Part shown: piece after piece, positions 24,990 through 37,891 of the stretch
Position numbering within the stretch: position 1 is the first letter of the stretch
Layout: the number at the start of each line of letters is the position of its first letter
Origin: Pisolithus tinctorius
Lineage: Eukaryota > Basidiomycota > Agaricomycetes > Boletales > Pisolithaceae
DNA length: 64,000 nucleotides
Direction: 5' to 3'
Assembly: GCA_024663395.1 (NCBI GenBank)
Contig: JANFAH010000075.1
Location: 180,595 to 244,594 of the forward strand
Translations under genes and position numbers: made by a program
The notes under the pieces: model-generated
Told to the model about the DNA's origin: nothing
Seen by the model: the letters and a program-made list of their open reading frames with translations, nothing else
Databases searched by the model: none

Positions 24990-25652
24990 GCGACGTCGGA
25001 ATCAATGGAAATGACGGTCTGAAAACCCATACATGATACTCGCAAAGGTTGGAGTATAGGCATGCTTGGAGATCAATTTGAACCTGCGCCGTGGTGGTAC
25101 AGGGTTGCCAAACGGCTGGTGGAAACAGAGGTTTAAACCTTTACGCCCTTCAGTTAAGCGCCAAACTCGTTAAACAGTGAGCGCGAGGTTGACGGGAGGC
25201 CGACGGCAAGATCGATACACTGATTTCAAGTACAAAAACACACTACCATGAGGGATGGATAGAATGATTCGATGCAAACAGTGGTAGCGACCCGCAGCAG
25301 CGAAGTCTTTATCAGCGGAAGCGCCAACACTGGTACCGGGTGGCCGGCTCGCTATTAGAATCACTACTGTGGGATGAAGTATCCTATTCGGTTCTCATGG
25401 AGACGAACAACCGCAAACGATGGTATGCTTGAGGCATAAAAGGGACTAAAGGTTGAGAGGAGAAATAGGGATCATACATAAGAATATCGCGTGCAAATTT
25501 GGCAGCCCGTTTAACGTTTAGGCTTCAGGGCTGCGCAGTAACAGAACGGAGTATTAGACGGAACGAAAGTCGGATTGGAAATTCTAGTCACCACACACCA
25601 TGCAACAAGAGGTCGTACATATACAGATCACTGGACTCTCACGGAAATCATC
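24990..25652. other. Intergenic region, no supported gene
   Basis: Short open frames only. This stretch probably holds the promoter of the minus-strand GTPase-like gene and the 3' end of the dehydrogenase gene. Confidence 0.5.
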
Positions 25653-27009
25653 TTAAACGTTCTCCACTTGCTCTTCCAAATAAGTCCACAATTCTTTTCC
25701 AAGTTGCGGATCCTGTGTATATGAGTGGCATTCCCCACCCGCGCCCATGGCACGAAGTGCTGCAGGCACATAGATCAGTTTTGCTATATATCGCGCGAAC
25801 AAGGGAAAGGAGAGATCGGCACCTGACCGCCAAGTCCAGCAGTCTCCAGCGATGTACCCGCGTACAGTTGCGTGAGCGCACCGTCCGAGACTTGGTACAG
25901 AACCACGCCCTTGAAGCACAAAGTAACACATCAACAAGAGCACAGAATGACATGGCACAGCATACCGCGATCCATCGAATAATGCCTGTGTGATTCCGAA
26001 AAAGTTTGGTCGCAATCAGACCTAGTTCCAAGGTTCAGGAGGTCGCCATACGCGCAGAAAAATCCGAGACAGACCTGGGTTGGCAGAGGTCGACACTATA
26101 CCCTGATCTCCGTACCGGCGGTACAACTCCGCAGAGAATACGACGTTAGCCTGACGAGTTCATCTCAGAAGATCATGCACATATACAGGTTGGTCATATG
26201 GTCATAGCCATACCGCTTTACTCTGGCAATACAATGACACCGCGTGCTGCGCTCTCCGTTTTGGAGTGTCTTTGAAAGTGTCGAAGTCAAGACTTCCGAA
26301 CCAGTGTGCCGTCGAAGAGGTGTTCACAACGCGGACAGTACCAGCAGGAGAGGACTTTGCGGTTGAAAGAAGGATAGGAAGGAGGAGTTTAGTAAGGTAA
26401 AAGTGACCAAGTACGTTAGTGCCGAATTGCAGGTCATATCCGTCATCTGTGAGCAGTTCAACGGGCGGGTGCATGACACCTCTAAAGAGAGGCGCAAGTC
26501 ACGAAAAATGTGTGTACGGATTCGAATCATACATGCATAAACTCACGCATTGTTGAAGAGCACGTGGAGCTGCGTTTCCTTGCTGTCATGTAAATATGGA
26601 TATGTACAGTGAAGAAACGATGACGAGAAACCTAGTACATACCTCAGAAACTCCTCGGAAGCTTCTTTGATGGACCGGAGGTTGGCAAGGTTTAGCTTGA
26701 GGAGATGTGCATCGCGGCCAATGCGTTCCTTGAGTTCCTTGAGAGCCGCCTCTCCTTGGCAGTATCCCGACAGGCAATCCAGACTTTGGCGTTCTTCGTA
26801 AGAAGTACCTAGGAAGTCCGGAACGTGAGCAGTTAACGCGTATCCGGAACACCTTTAATTGGCAACCATACTCTAGCGGTTTCTTTCCCGATCCCGGCAT
26901 TAGCGCCAGTTACAAGGACAACCTTTCCAGTCAGGTCGGGGATATCGTCAGTTGTGAACTTTGGCCTCGGCGGAACGAATTCGCTGAGGAACGAGAATGT
27001 ATGACCCAT
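25653..27009 (-). CDS. Short-chain dehydrogenase/reductase (SDR), with probable frameshifts
   Basis: The product begins [11 protein letters not shown] and reads [20 protein letters not shown], the TGxxxGIG nucleotide-binding motif of classical SDRs. It continues with [12 protein letters not shown] sequence into [44 protein letters not shown] (catalytic Ser region), a Y-x-x-S-K region near 26220-26180, and STSANPG. The C-terminus reads [11 protein letters not shown] and [13 protein letters not shown]. At least seven exons are implied. Two single-base deletions in purine runs disturb the frame: near 26755 (CCAAGGAGAGG) and near 25735 (a G run just before GNATH/ECHSY). The enzyme family uses NAD(P) to reduce or oxidise alcohols and ketones; the substrate is unknown. 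It resembles the WW-oxidoreductase/retinol-dehydrogenase-like SDRs common in fungi. Confidence 0.82.
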
Positions 27010-27419
27010 GAGATGGTGCTGGCAGGTTCTGATTGGGGGGGTCCCGTTAGCCGAATATGCGGGCGACGAAATAATGCTAATGCAAGTGTATTGGATCACA
27101 ACGAGTAGTCCGTTCTGTCTTTCAGCTGCTCAAGAAGAACTGGCCGAAAGAACTGTGTCCTTATATACGTTCAGAGTGTAGCGGGAGACAGACGAGTAAC
27201 CAAGAAGGAATACAAGGGAAAAGGAGGCAAACGAGCGGCTGCCGAACGGGCCCTAAGGCGTTTTTGGTCATATGTAAGTGACCGTGAGCATTTACACTAG
27301 TGCGGCTGTCGGCGGTCGTGGAGCATTTCCATCACGCACATACATCCATAGTTAGGTGGACACCGCGTTGAACCACTTGCCTGCTGCATTGCAGCCAAGC
27401 AGGTCGACGCGGAATTACA

Positions 27420-27635
27420 AGCTCGTTATTTGACCGGAATTTGACAGAGGAAGGCTGGTACACGGACTTTTGGCAGGGTATCGACATCAACTTGACCGGT
27501 GTGACATATAAGCATGTTTACCAGTGCATCGCTGCGGGCCTCGAGTTTATGGCCGCCGCGCGGCCACCAGATCAAATCGTGATGGAAAGACAACAATCTC
27601 GAATTCAAAGAATCAAAAGCGTCAAAGGGGAATAA
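27420..27635 (+). other. Orphan plus-strand open frame
   Basis: A 65-residue frame with protein-like composition (EEGWYTDFWQGIDINLTGV) follows a possible splice acceptor near 27394. No upstream exon could be joined and I do not recognise it. It could be the last exon of a lost gene or chance. The rest of 27010-27800 shows nothing else. Confidence 0.25.
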
Positions 27636-27800
27636 TAGCCATCCCATTACCGCATATACACAACTCTCTCACTCAGAGCACTACTGTCAATGACCCGTAA
27701 TACAGGGTCAGTCACACTCTCTGTACCACCTCCCAATTAATAGCTATCCATCATGTGGTCAGTGAATGCACTTGAATGCTGGAATTAGTTTACGATACAA

Positions 27801-29303
27801 TTAATTTGTTTTGCTTAAGTTGCCGAAAATGCTGGTGGTGGCCTTTGTGGTCGAGAAACCGGTCGGAAACGAGAATGGTGGCTGTGTCGCCGGTGTCGCA
27901 GTGGGAAGAGTAGAAAACGGGAATGCAGTAGTTGCGGCAGGCTGGGTCAGCGGGACTGTGGTGGCGGGCTGGACCGGCGGGACTGTCGTCGTGGGTGGGG
28001 TCGGCGAGAACGTCGGGGTGGGCCGGGTAGACGAACTTGTTGTGTTGGGCACAGGCAAATAGTGTTGCCGAATAATCCGTGTGTGAAGCCCAATCAAAAT
28101 ATCAGCCCCATGGGCCAACTCATTCTTGGCGATGCGTCTCATGAGCTGTGGGAAGCCTTGGATAACGGGGATGGTTGCTAAATTCTGCGCAAGCAAGTCG
28201 AGCTCGAATTCAAGAACATCTAGATACCTAATCATGTTGTCGCTCTATGAGTGTGCACGAGTCAATATATGAAGTGCGTACAAACCTTCCAGCAAAGCTG
28301 CAAGCTAATTCTTGCAACACGTTGTTTTCGTTCACATTCTTACGAATGAAGGCGAATGCTTGATCACGAAGTTGGTTGAGACCAAGCTGGGGGGGCAGTG
28401 ACTTGTCAGAAGCACGGCTATGAGTGATAGGAAGGCTATGGTTTCCTACCTTTGTAGCGAGGGCATACATGGACTTGGCAGAGCACAGCGGCCTTTTGTC
28501 GCTGTTGGGAGCGAGGCTTTGGGAATCCCGTGAACCTGAAGACCTGAGCGGCGAAAAGGTAATCACGCCTGTGTATAGATAGTACACGAGGCAGTACCAC
28601 CTTCCAGGTGGGTCCACGTCAGCCTCGCATACTTTCACAGCGGCGAGACGACGTACGTCTGAAATGCAGTATCCTTGACAAAGATACGGCGGCCTTTATA
28701 TGACACCGAAGGCCTCGCGCCGTTCGCTCGGGCAATCTTCGTGTCGAGTTTCTCGTCGTTACGCTCGTCCGGACCTGAAATGGTGCCTGGACTTTTCTTG
28801 ACATCGTAATTCACCTCGTAACCTGGGGTCCCTTGTGCGTAAGTTCAGATCTTACAGTGAAACATCAAAGGCCACATTGACTACCACTGACCATCATCAT
28901 CTTCGTCAGTGTTTCCATCGTCCTCGTCCTCGAGATCGCTGTCACTTTCGTAACCATAGTCACCCAGCGGAAGCCCGTCAAATAATTCGTCGCTATCCTT
29001 GACGTCTACCGCCTTCGGGCCAGATGGAGTCGTTTCCGAGCTGAACACTAAGTCGAGGTGATTGGTGCCTTGGAGGACATTGCTGGAGATAGCATAGCAC
29101 TCACAGTCAGCAAAATATTTTGCACTGTTCTTGAGGAGGACGGTGTTGGAGTTCAACACGCGAGGGTGCCGCACTCTCTTCGAAGATTTTGACCTGGAGG
29201 AGAACAAATGAAAATGAACGTCAATGATTTCCTCCGCCAGCAAGGATCGCCTGAGCAGGTCCTCCGTCCACGCCGGTGTACTAGTGCTCTGCTGGGATGA
29301 CAT
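27801..29303 (-). CDS. BTB/POZ-like domain protein, paralogue A
   Basis: At least six exons on the minus strand. The first (from 29303) encodes a BTB-like start, RSLLAEEIIDVHFHLFSSRS, then RHPRVLNSNTVLLKNSAKYF. An acidic linker follows (YGYESDSDLEDEDDG), then FYYLYTG-type sequence, an ordered helix block ending LRDQAFAFIRKNV, and a BACK-like C-terminal helix region (FPQLMRRIAKNELAHGADIL). The tail is rich in Pro, Thr and Phe and ends STTKATTSIFGNLSKTN. Fungal BTB proteins of this layout are expanded in mushrooms; BTB domains bind partners, often cullin-3, but the targets of this group are unknown. The tail differs completely from the Ser/Lys tails of paralogues B and C. Confidence 0.82.
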
Positions 29304-30454
29304 GGGGGAAGGGGACCTCGAACGCTAAACAGGGCCCAAGCGCGCGGTCGTCTTTTATGTGCCTTTCAGCAAATATGGTGCCTTTGTATTGCTTCTTGCG
29401 TACTCAGCACGAGGTGGCTCTCGTCGTCGGCGCGTGTCGTGGCATAGTTACGTGGGCCGCAATCACCGCAGTACCCTACCCCATCTCCTCTCCAACCCCG
29501 ATTGTCGTGTTAGGAGACATGCATATACGACTACGTTTCTTGTACTTTCTCCTCTTTACACATGCGGACACGCGCGTCGAACTATCCGTACTGGCTTTCT
29601 AGAATGGTCAAAGTAGTGATACGAGCTGGAACTGAACTGATTTCCCGCAACACTCGACGACTTGCTCTCGACATAATCAAAGGATGCTGGTGAGCTATAA
29701 CCTACGGTCTTAGGGGCCTATCTCAAGCCTGATACAAGTAATTGGACGTTCATGGTGAGTGTTTCTACCGCGTCTCTGAACATTATGGCACCCGATTTCA
29801 AGCTTTGCTGGCATCAATTTTCTCGACTGGTGGGTTGGTAAGAGCCGTTCAATACTGAGTAATTTACATGTAGAAACGAGGAAACGCACGGCGGAAGATG
29901 AACGTCCTGCGAACGACGATGTCCTGTTTTTTGTTTTGTCTTCGCCACCGATGCTAATTTTCACGACGTACGGAGGACATTTACACATCCTTCACGGAGC
30001 GTGCAAACTTTGCCACTGACGAGACACTTCACGGCATTGCGGATTAGTGAGTTTCTATACTAACCATAACCGTGCGCCGAATGACACTACCCAATCTCAC
30101 CCAAGTCGGACTCTACCTTCGGAGATGAAAGAGGGAGGGTTGAGCACCAGCTATCAAGTATTATCTACATTAGTAGTTAACGAATGATTCGGCGCTGGCA
30201 AGTGCATTCTTGACTTCGTCCGCTGGTTCTTCAAAGTAATGACCATAGCAGTGCACGGCCACTTCCTGGAACCTCGAGCGGCATGATCGGCACCTGTTTC
30301 TAGGACAGAGTCCTAGGCGACCCGAAGACAAGTGCAAGCATCTCGGATAGACGAGTGTATCAAGTACACGTACAAACTGTAATGTCCGACTCTAAACAAG
30401 CCCGGAAGTACGGTGCATTTTGCTCTGGGTAGAATGTACTCAGATGACGGCCTT

Positions 30455-32021
30455 CTAGTATTTCTTCTTCACCCTCTTCTGAATCGAGCCGTCCGCATTC
30501 TTAGTGGGAGCTGCGCTACCATACAATGAGAGCCACGACGTCGTAGGATGTGTCGAGGATGATGACGGACACGGTTGTTCCTCTTTGTCTGAGATGTTAT
30601 GTTCGACAAATTCTTCCCGGATCCACTCGGAAGTGGTAACTGAATTGGATGCTTTGAGTTGTATAGGAACTCCTTCCAGGGATGATGGCGGGCGGGATAG
30701 AGCTGGAGTGGGTCGTGCAGGTAAATAGTGTTTACGAAGAATTCGAGCATTGTATCCAATCAAGATATCAGCCCCATGGGACAGCTCCTTCTGAGCAATC
30801 CGTCTCATGAGGTGGGGTAAGCCTTCAACAATGGGCGCACTTGCTATCTCTTCCGCAAGTAAATCCAGTTCCAGTTCTAGGACGGCCGGATACCTGCTTA
30901 TCACATCGCTCAGTGGGAATGTACAGGACATGTGAGAGGTGCACGAACCTCCCGGTAAAACTACTGGCCAATTCTTGTAACAAGTTGTTTTCATCCACAT
31001 TGCTGCGAATAGAGGCAAAGGCCTGATCACGGAGTTTGTCGATTCCGAGCTGGATTGCAACTCGTCAGTGAAATGCCTCAACCTAACGGGATTTGCTCAA
31101 ACCTTCGTCGCCAGGCTGTACATAGACTTCGCTGAGCATTGCGGCCTTGGCTTTGCCGTGCGCGAAAATTTCTGAGGCCCCTGAGGACCCGACGATTTGA
31201 GAGGCGAAAATGCAATATTATCTGTGTAGAGATAGTACATAAGGGAGTACCACCTACATGGTATAAGTTACGCAAAGTTCCGTGGTGGAGGGACAACGTA
31301 CGTCTGGAATGCAGTATCCTTGACGAAGATGTGGCAGCCGTGGTCGGACAACGACGGCATGCCGTCAGGCTGGAGGTTCTGAGAACCCCACGATGACATC
31401 GCACTTGTCACACCTAAGCCATTCTGTTTGACGGGAAACGTATAATCATCTGCAGAACTTGATGTATCCGGTAAGTGGGTATATGAGACCGTCTCCTCGT
31501 GATCAGAACCCGTGGTCACAGGTGTGCAGGCGCGTGATGCTAAGATATCTCCTGGACGTTATAGCACCAATGTTAAAAGGTGTACTGGGTACACTAACCA
31601 GTATCACTTTTGACAAAGGTGCCATCGTCCTCGTCCTCGAGGTCACTGTCACTTCCATAACCATAGTCATCCAGCTCAAGTCCGTCAAAGATAGAATCCG
31701 TTGTCTTGACATTGATCATCAGTGCAGGAGACGGAATCGCAGCTGAGCTGAACACTGATCAAGAACAATCAGTAACTACTAGGATGTTGTAGTACCAGCA
31801 AATCAATAGAGCTTACGATCATCAAAGTATTTTGTACCAGTGCTCTTGAGGAGGGCAGTGTTGGCATTCAACGTACGCGGAAGGAGTACTCTCGCCTTAG
31901 ATTTATACGAGAACAAATGGAAATGAACATCGATAATATCCTCTGCCAACAACGATTTTCGTATAAGTTCATCGGTCCATGCTGGCATTCCGATACACGT
32001 CTTGAAAGATGAGGATAGCAT
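30455..32021 (-). CDS. BTB/POZ-like domain protein, paralogue B
   Basis: About six exons. The first, from 32021, encodes TDELIRKSLLAEDIIDVHFH and LPRTLNANTALLKSTGTKYF, a BTB-like fold start. Next comes an acidic exon (DDYGYGSDSDLEDEDDGTF), then an exon with HIFVKDTAFQTYV, a YYLYTDNIAFSPLKSSG exon, KLRDQAFASIRSNVDENNLL, and a C-terminal helix block AVLELELDLLAEEIASAPIV ... RRIAQKELSHGADILIGYN. The tail is Ser-rich and ends in a basic KKRVKKKY-like run (RVKKKY). It is nearly identical to paralogue C and about equally distant from A. Partners and role are unknown. Confidence 0.82.
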
Positions 32022-32844
32022 CTGGAGCTGTGAAAAGAGAATGGGGGATCAAGAATGCGTGCACACTTATACACCCTCATTCCAATTCTCCGGGAGCCCG
32101 TTTTCCGATGCTTCTTGATATACCCATCTTGGACCAGCGCAGATCGTCCTTTGAGAAATGCTTCCGTGTTAATCAATTAAGCGTTTGGTTTTCATGATGA
32201 AATACGTTGGAGCAGTGGGAGAGAGCCTCACGAGCAATGAGCTGAGCTCCAGGCAAGCCGTAGGAGGATGTAGCTTAGTACTAAACTCTACATGCGTGCA
32301 ACCGGACTCTGACCATGCTGACTCAGCATTCAGCGGCTGTGCTCCCCGCCAGTCCGGCCTCGTTAAGGCGGAATGCAGAACGCATTTCTTTGCTGTGGAT
32401 ATCAATATGTACTAATGTTTGTTGGCAGAATCTCTTTTTCTTGAAGTTGGACAATGGATGACCATACCCAACAGTGATTGCGGCTGAAACCCCGGAACGC
32501 CACGCCAGGTCAGCCCCGCTATGTGGTTACTGTAGTTCATATGCCGATCATCAGAAGGAACCCGGGGGTGACTCATATGTGTCTCTTTCTAGAAACCAAC
32601 AAGTACGGACAATGTCACAGACGCTTTGACTTCGCTCCGACCACCGTGACGGCTGATTGCCTCATCGACTCCAGCGGGTCTTACCATCAAAGCGTAGTTG
32701 AATCGCGCATTCAGCAAGGAGGTCAATGATTTTAATGCAGTCCACCATTGCCTTGCTGCCGTCCGCATAAAATATCCAGTCTTTATCCGTCAAGTCTCTA
32801 CAATCCCACCTGTAACCTCTTCCTCTTTTCTATTCATACACGGA

Positions 32845-32919
32845 ATGTCCAACTCCGAAACCCAGTCAAGTGACCACACCTACTCTAATCTCTCGCTTGA
32901 AGAGCCACTCGAGCTATGA
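32845..32919 (+). pseudogene. Truncated 5' end of the unknown gene found complete at 36562-37599
   Basis: The first 25 codons (MSNSETQSSDHTYSNLSLEE...) match the start of the complete gene, then the reading frame runs straight into the junction with duplication unit 2 and stops at 32917-32919. The break therefore marks the duplication breakpoint. Confidence 0.8.
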
Positions 32920-35900
32920 CCTATGGCCTTAGGGGCCGTCTCAAGCCTGATATAAACGATTGGACAATCATGGTGAGTGTTTCTACCGCGTCTCTGAACA
33001 TTATGGCATCCGATTTCAGGCTATGCTGGCATCAATTTTCTCGATTACTTGGTTGGTAAGAGCCGTTCAATACCGAGCAATTTACATGTAGAAACGAGGA
33101 AATACAGAGAGGAAGATGAACGTCCTGCCAACGACGGTGTCCTTTTGTTTTGTCTTGTCTTCGCCACCGATGCCCATTTTTACGACGAATGGAGGACATC
33201 TACACATCCTTTACGGAGCGTGCAAACTTCGCCACTGACGATACATTTCACGACATTGCGGAGTTTCTATACTAACCATAATCGTGCGCCGAATGACAAT
33301 CTTCCATCACGATTTTGGTCGCAGGGGGCCGGTTCTGAGCTTGACCATTATTCAATAGTAGATCTATATGCGTTTTTGGTAATACATCCAATGCCACCAA
33401 AACCACGGTGGAAACGTTACTATGACCGTCCAATGTATATGCGTGGTATCACTTATCGTCACCTTAAAATTTCAGCCATGTCGAATGTCATCTTCAGAGA
33501 CGAAAGAGGAAGGGTTGAGCACCAGCTATCAAGTACTCTCTAAACTAGTAGTTAACGAATGATTCGTCGCTGGCAAGTGCATTCTTCACTTGGTCCACTG
33601 GCTCTTCAAAGTAATGACCATAGCAGTAGGCGGTCACTTCCTGGGACCTCGAGAGGCATGTTCTGCACCTGTTTCTAGGACAGAGTCCTAGGCGACCCGA
33701 AGACAAGTGCGAACGTCTCCATTGTGATGTGATAGACAAGCATATCAAGTACACATACAAACTATAATGTCCGACTCTAAGCAAGCCTGGAAGTTCGCAG
33801 AGCGTACTCAGATGACGGCCTTCTACCTCTTCTTCTTCTTCTTCTGATTCGAGACGTTTGCAGTCTTAGTGAGAGCCCCGCTACCATAAGACCGTGACGT
33901 CACAGCTTGTGTCGAGGATGGTGACGACGGGCATGATTGATCCTCTTTGTCTGAAATACGATCGGCAAATTCTTCCGGGGACCACTCGGAGATGGTAACT
34001 GAATTGGATGTTTTAAGTTGTAGAGGAATACTTTCTCGGGATGATGGCGGGTGGCGTGCAGCTGGAGTGGGTCGTGTGGATAAATAGTGTTTACGAAGAA
34101 TTCGAGTGTTGTATCCAATCAAGATATCAGCCCCGTGGGACAGCTCCTTTTGAGCAATCCGTCTCATAAGGTGGGGTAAGCCTTCGACAATGGGCGCACT
34201 TACTATCTCTTCCGCAAGTAAATCCAGTTCCAGTTCCAGGACCGCCGGATACCTGCTTATCACATCGTTCAGTGGAATGTACAGGACATGTGAGAAGTGC
34301 ACGAACCTCCCGGTAAAACTACTGGCCAATTCTTGTAATAAGTTGTTTTCATCCACATTGCTGCGAATAGAAGCAAAGGCCTGATCACGGAGTTTGTCGA
34401 TTCCGAGCTGGATTGTAACTCGTCAGTGAAATTCCTCAATCGATCAGAACGTACTCAGACCTTTGTCGCCAGGCTGTACATCGATTTCGGTGAGCATTGC
34501 GGCCTTGGCTTTGCCGTGCGTGAAAATCTCTGTGGCCCCTGTGGACCCGACGACTTGAGCGGTGAAAATGCAATATTATCTGTATAGAGATAGTACATAA
34601 GGGAGTACCACCTACATGGTGTAAGTTACACATAGTTCTGTGGTGGAGAGATAACGTACGTCTGGAATGCAGTATCCTTGACAAAGATATGGCAGCCACG
34701 GTCGGACAGCAATGGCATACCGCTAGACTGGAGGTCCTGAGAACCCCACGATGGAATCACACTGGTCGCACGTAAGCCATTCTGTTTGACGGGAAACGTA
34801 TAATCATCTGCAGAACTTGATGTATCCGGTAAGTAGGGATATGAGACCGTCTCCTCGTGATCAGAACCCGTGGCCACAGGTGTGCAGGCGCGTGATGCTA
34901 AGATATCTCCTGGACATTATAGCACCAATGTTAAAAGGTGTACTGGGTACACTAACCAGTATCACTTTTGACAGAGGTGCCATCGTCCTCGTCCTCGAGG
35001 TCACTGTCACTTTCGTAACCATAGTCATCCAGCTCGAGCCCGTCAAAGACGGAATCCGTTGTCTTGACATTGATCATCAGTGCAGGAGACGGAATCGCAG
35101 CTGGGCTAAACACTGATCAAAAACAATCAGTAACCACTGGGGTGTCGTCGTACTAGCAAATCAATAGGGCTTACGATCATCAAAGTATTTTGCACCAGTG
35201 CTCTTGAGGAGAGCGGTGTTGGCATTCAACGTACGTGGACGGAGTACTCTCGCCTTAGATCTATAGGAGAACAAATGGAAATGAACATCGATAATATCCT
35301 CAGCTAACAACGATTTTCGTATGAGTTCATCGGTCCATGCTGGCATTCCGATACACGTCTTGAAGGATGAGGATAGCATCTGGAGCTGTGAAAAGAGAAC
35401 GGGAGATCAAGAATGCGTGCACACTTATACACCCTCATGCCAGTTCTCCGGGCACCCGTTTCCTGATGTTCTTGAGATACCCATCTTCGACCGGCGTAGA
35501 TTGTCCTTGGGAAATACTTCCATGTTAATCAATTAAGCGGTGGGTTTACATGATGAAATACGTGTGTGCGTGTTCGTGGCGCACTCTGGTGGAATGAACG
35601 CAGCATCGATCGAACCGGGTGTTGGTAGATTCCGATCTACGCTTGCCCCAAGTCGCCATCATTCAACCTCAGATCAAGTCGGCTACTGACGTGGAAGTTT
35701 TGCTAAAGGCTTGGAAGCACCAGTGCCGGTCCTCGAGAAATGAAATTGTGCACGACAGGGAGGGTCGGGTCCAGTGATGGAAGGACTGGGTCGAACAATT
35801 CACGAACGGCTTTGCCCGAGTTCGAAGTGTGGTGAATACATCCTGATATCACGTCTACATGGAAGCATCACGGAAGTCTCAGTGCCGTGACATATATACA

Positions 35901-36620
35901 GCCATACGTCGGCCTCTGCGTCCTAGAAAATTTACGCTCACCTTGTGTCGTTTGGTATAATACACCTTCTTCCAACTTTAGTGTGAGTGGTATTCCCTTT
36001 AATCGTCACACTGACCCTCACTTTCCCTTTCATCGTCACATCTGTGCCACTGTCCGCGACAATCTTATGTCCAACCTCGTTAATGCGGCATGCAGAACGC
36101 ACTTCTTTGCTGTGGTTATCGATATGTACTAATGTTTGTTCGCAGAATCTCCCATTGTTGAAGTTGGACAATGGATGGCCATACACAACGGTGGTCGTGG
36201 GCTGAAACCCCGGAACGCCACGCCGGGTCGGCCCCGCTATGTGGTTACTAGGCAGTTCATGTGCCGATCACCAGAAGGAACCTGGGGGTGACTCATATGT
36301 GTCTCTTTCTAGAAACCAACAAGTGTGGACAATATCACAGACGCTTTGACTTCGCTCCGACCACCGTGACGGCTGGTTGTCTCATCGACTCCAGCGGGTC
36401 TTGTCGAAGCGTATTTGAATCGCGCATTCAGCAGGAGGACAATGATTTTAATGCAGTCCACCATTGCTTTGCTGCCGTCCGCATAAAATGTCCAGTTTTT
36501 ATCCGTCAAGTCTTTGCAATCTCACCCGCAACCTCTGCCTCTTTCTCTATTCATACACGGGATGTCCAACTCCGAAACGCAGTCAAGTGATCACACCTAC
36601 TCTAATCTCTCGCTTGAAGA
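32920..36620. repeat. Tandem duplication unit 2 (BTB paralogue C and flanks)
   Basis: Second copy of 29697-32919. It differs by about 0.5 kb of unrelated sequence near 35560-36070; the copies match again at CCTCGTTAA (36075 and 32359). Unit 2 continues into the complete version of the gene that is cut short in unit 1, so unit 2 carries the ancestral right-hand junction. Confidence 0.85.
33823..35379 (-). CDS. BTB/POZ-like domain protein, paralogue C
   Basis: This is the duplicate of paralogue B, with the same exon order and start (TDELIRKSLLAEDIIDVHFH from about 35340). It keeps the acidic linker, the HIFVKDTAFQTYV exon, and the C-terminal block RRIAQKELSHGADILIGYN. The tail ends in a run of lysines (NQKKKKKR) instead of RVKKKY. 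All exons look open. As with B, a protein-binding role is likely from the fold, but nothing shows the partner. Confidence 0.82.
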
Positions 36621-37599
36621 GCTACTCGACCTATTTGATTGCCACTACGGACTAGCCGACACTTTCCCCAGGGATGCAGCGCTGGTGCTGAAAGAAACCA
36701 GGAATACTTTCATAGGGCAGTATGGCAGACCAGATGCTGACGCATTTAAGCAAGCTTGTCTCAAGCTGTCTAATTTCATCCATACTAAACCATTTCTGAC
36801 TCAAGATGAAAAAGAAGAGGCAAGTTCATTCACCGGGCGGGGCAACAGGGTCACTATTGAGCACTTTCATTTGTACAGCTCGTCAACGTCCTTTGGGTAG
36901 GCAACCCGGCTTAGCATATGATGCGTGTTGTTCATTCCCCATATCTTAGCTTGCCGACGGAGTGTATGAGAGCTACCTTCTCTTGGATCTCGTTCTACAC
37001 ACAAATTATAAAAGCATGGACTTCCGTCTCTTGCTCTATTGCCTCGTCTACGAAGTACTGTGCGAATCCTATCTGCAAACTCCGATAGAAGGAACGCTCA
37101 AAGGTAGGATTTTGAAAGCAAATCTGACTTGATGCTTATTTCGAATGTTTCCATTCTAGGGCGTTTGGAAGATCTCGCGAGTCGTATGCTGACCCGGATT
37201 GATGAAATTTGGAGGTGGGAGCGAGAAGAGAGGCTATCATTCCTGGATGATTTCGAATGGGACCTACCATGGCCACAGGATCAAACCTCGAATTCAACTG
37301 AATTGTGGCCCGTCTCTTCAGTTGAACATGCACTCGAACAAATATCTCCTGCAACGCAAAACGTGGCGCAAAGACGGCAATCACTCGTGTCAGCTCCCCC
37401 TCCACCAGCGACTCGCGCACGACCCAGGCCTCTCTCAGCATCGCAGTCGTTACCTACCCTGGAATCAGCCTCGGAGCCTGCTAAACGCCGAGTTGCATCG
37501 TTGAAACGTTCTTTGTCAATGTCAGGGGCGCGTGCGGGAAGTGCTCCCCAAAATCTCACCACTATCGGGACACTGCCTACGCTCGCAGAGGAGGAGTAA
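36562..37599 (+). CDS. Unknown protein, complete copy, with a GC-AG first intron
   Basis: Four exons join to give 289 residues: 36562-36819, 36879-36896, 36950-37103 and 37160-37599. The first intron starts GCAAGT (GC-AG type) and the second exon is only 18 nt, encoding LVNVLW. The N-terminal half is helical (LEELLDLFDCHYGLADTFP, YLLLDLVLHTNYKSMDFRLL), and the C-terminal half is Pro/Ser/Arg-rich and disordered (SAPPPPATRARPRPLSASQS), ending TLPTLAEEE. I do not recognise a family. The start is supported by the same ATG in the truncated duplicate at 32845. Confidence 0.72.
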
Positions 37600-37891
37600 A
37601 AACAAGGGTCGCGCCCAGCATTCGCAGCGACGAGTCGGATATGGATATATCATCCACTAGCTTTTTGACGGGGTCATTGTGTTCTAAATTCTGCTACTAT
37701 CCACGTATGCAACTATGCAAATTATGCACTATGCTTCATGAACACTGTTTTTCTTCGTTCATTTTTCCTGAGCGTGCAACACTTGAAAGTCCTAACTTAT
37801 AAGTTGTAAGTGCTGTCGTTTCCCCACGCAGCCACTAGTTTGCTTTACAACACACTACTACGGACGGCGCTGCCCACGTCACTAGTCTGGC

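Larger units (their letters stand above)
29697..32919. repeat. Tandem duplication unit 1 (BTB paralogue B and flanks)
   Basis: This unit matches 32920-36620 over most of its length, starting from the shared phrase CCTTAGGGGCC near 29707 and 32928. It holds a non-coding-looking start, BTB paralogue B, and the first part of the plus-strand gene at 36562. The two units abut directly at 32919/32920. Confidence 0.85.

Noticed and set aside
25499..25993. A 164-codon plus-strand open frame
   Set aside because: It lies opposite the last exons of the dehydrogenase gene, which has recognisable motifs on the minus strand.
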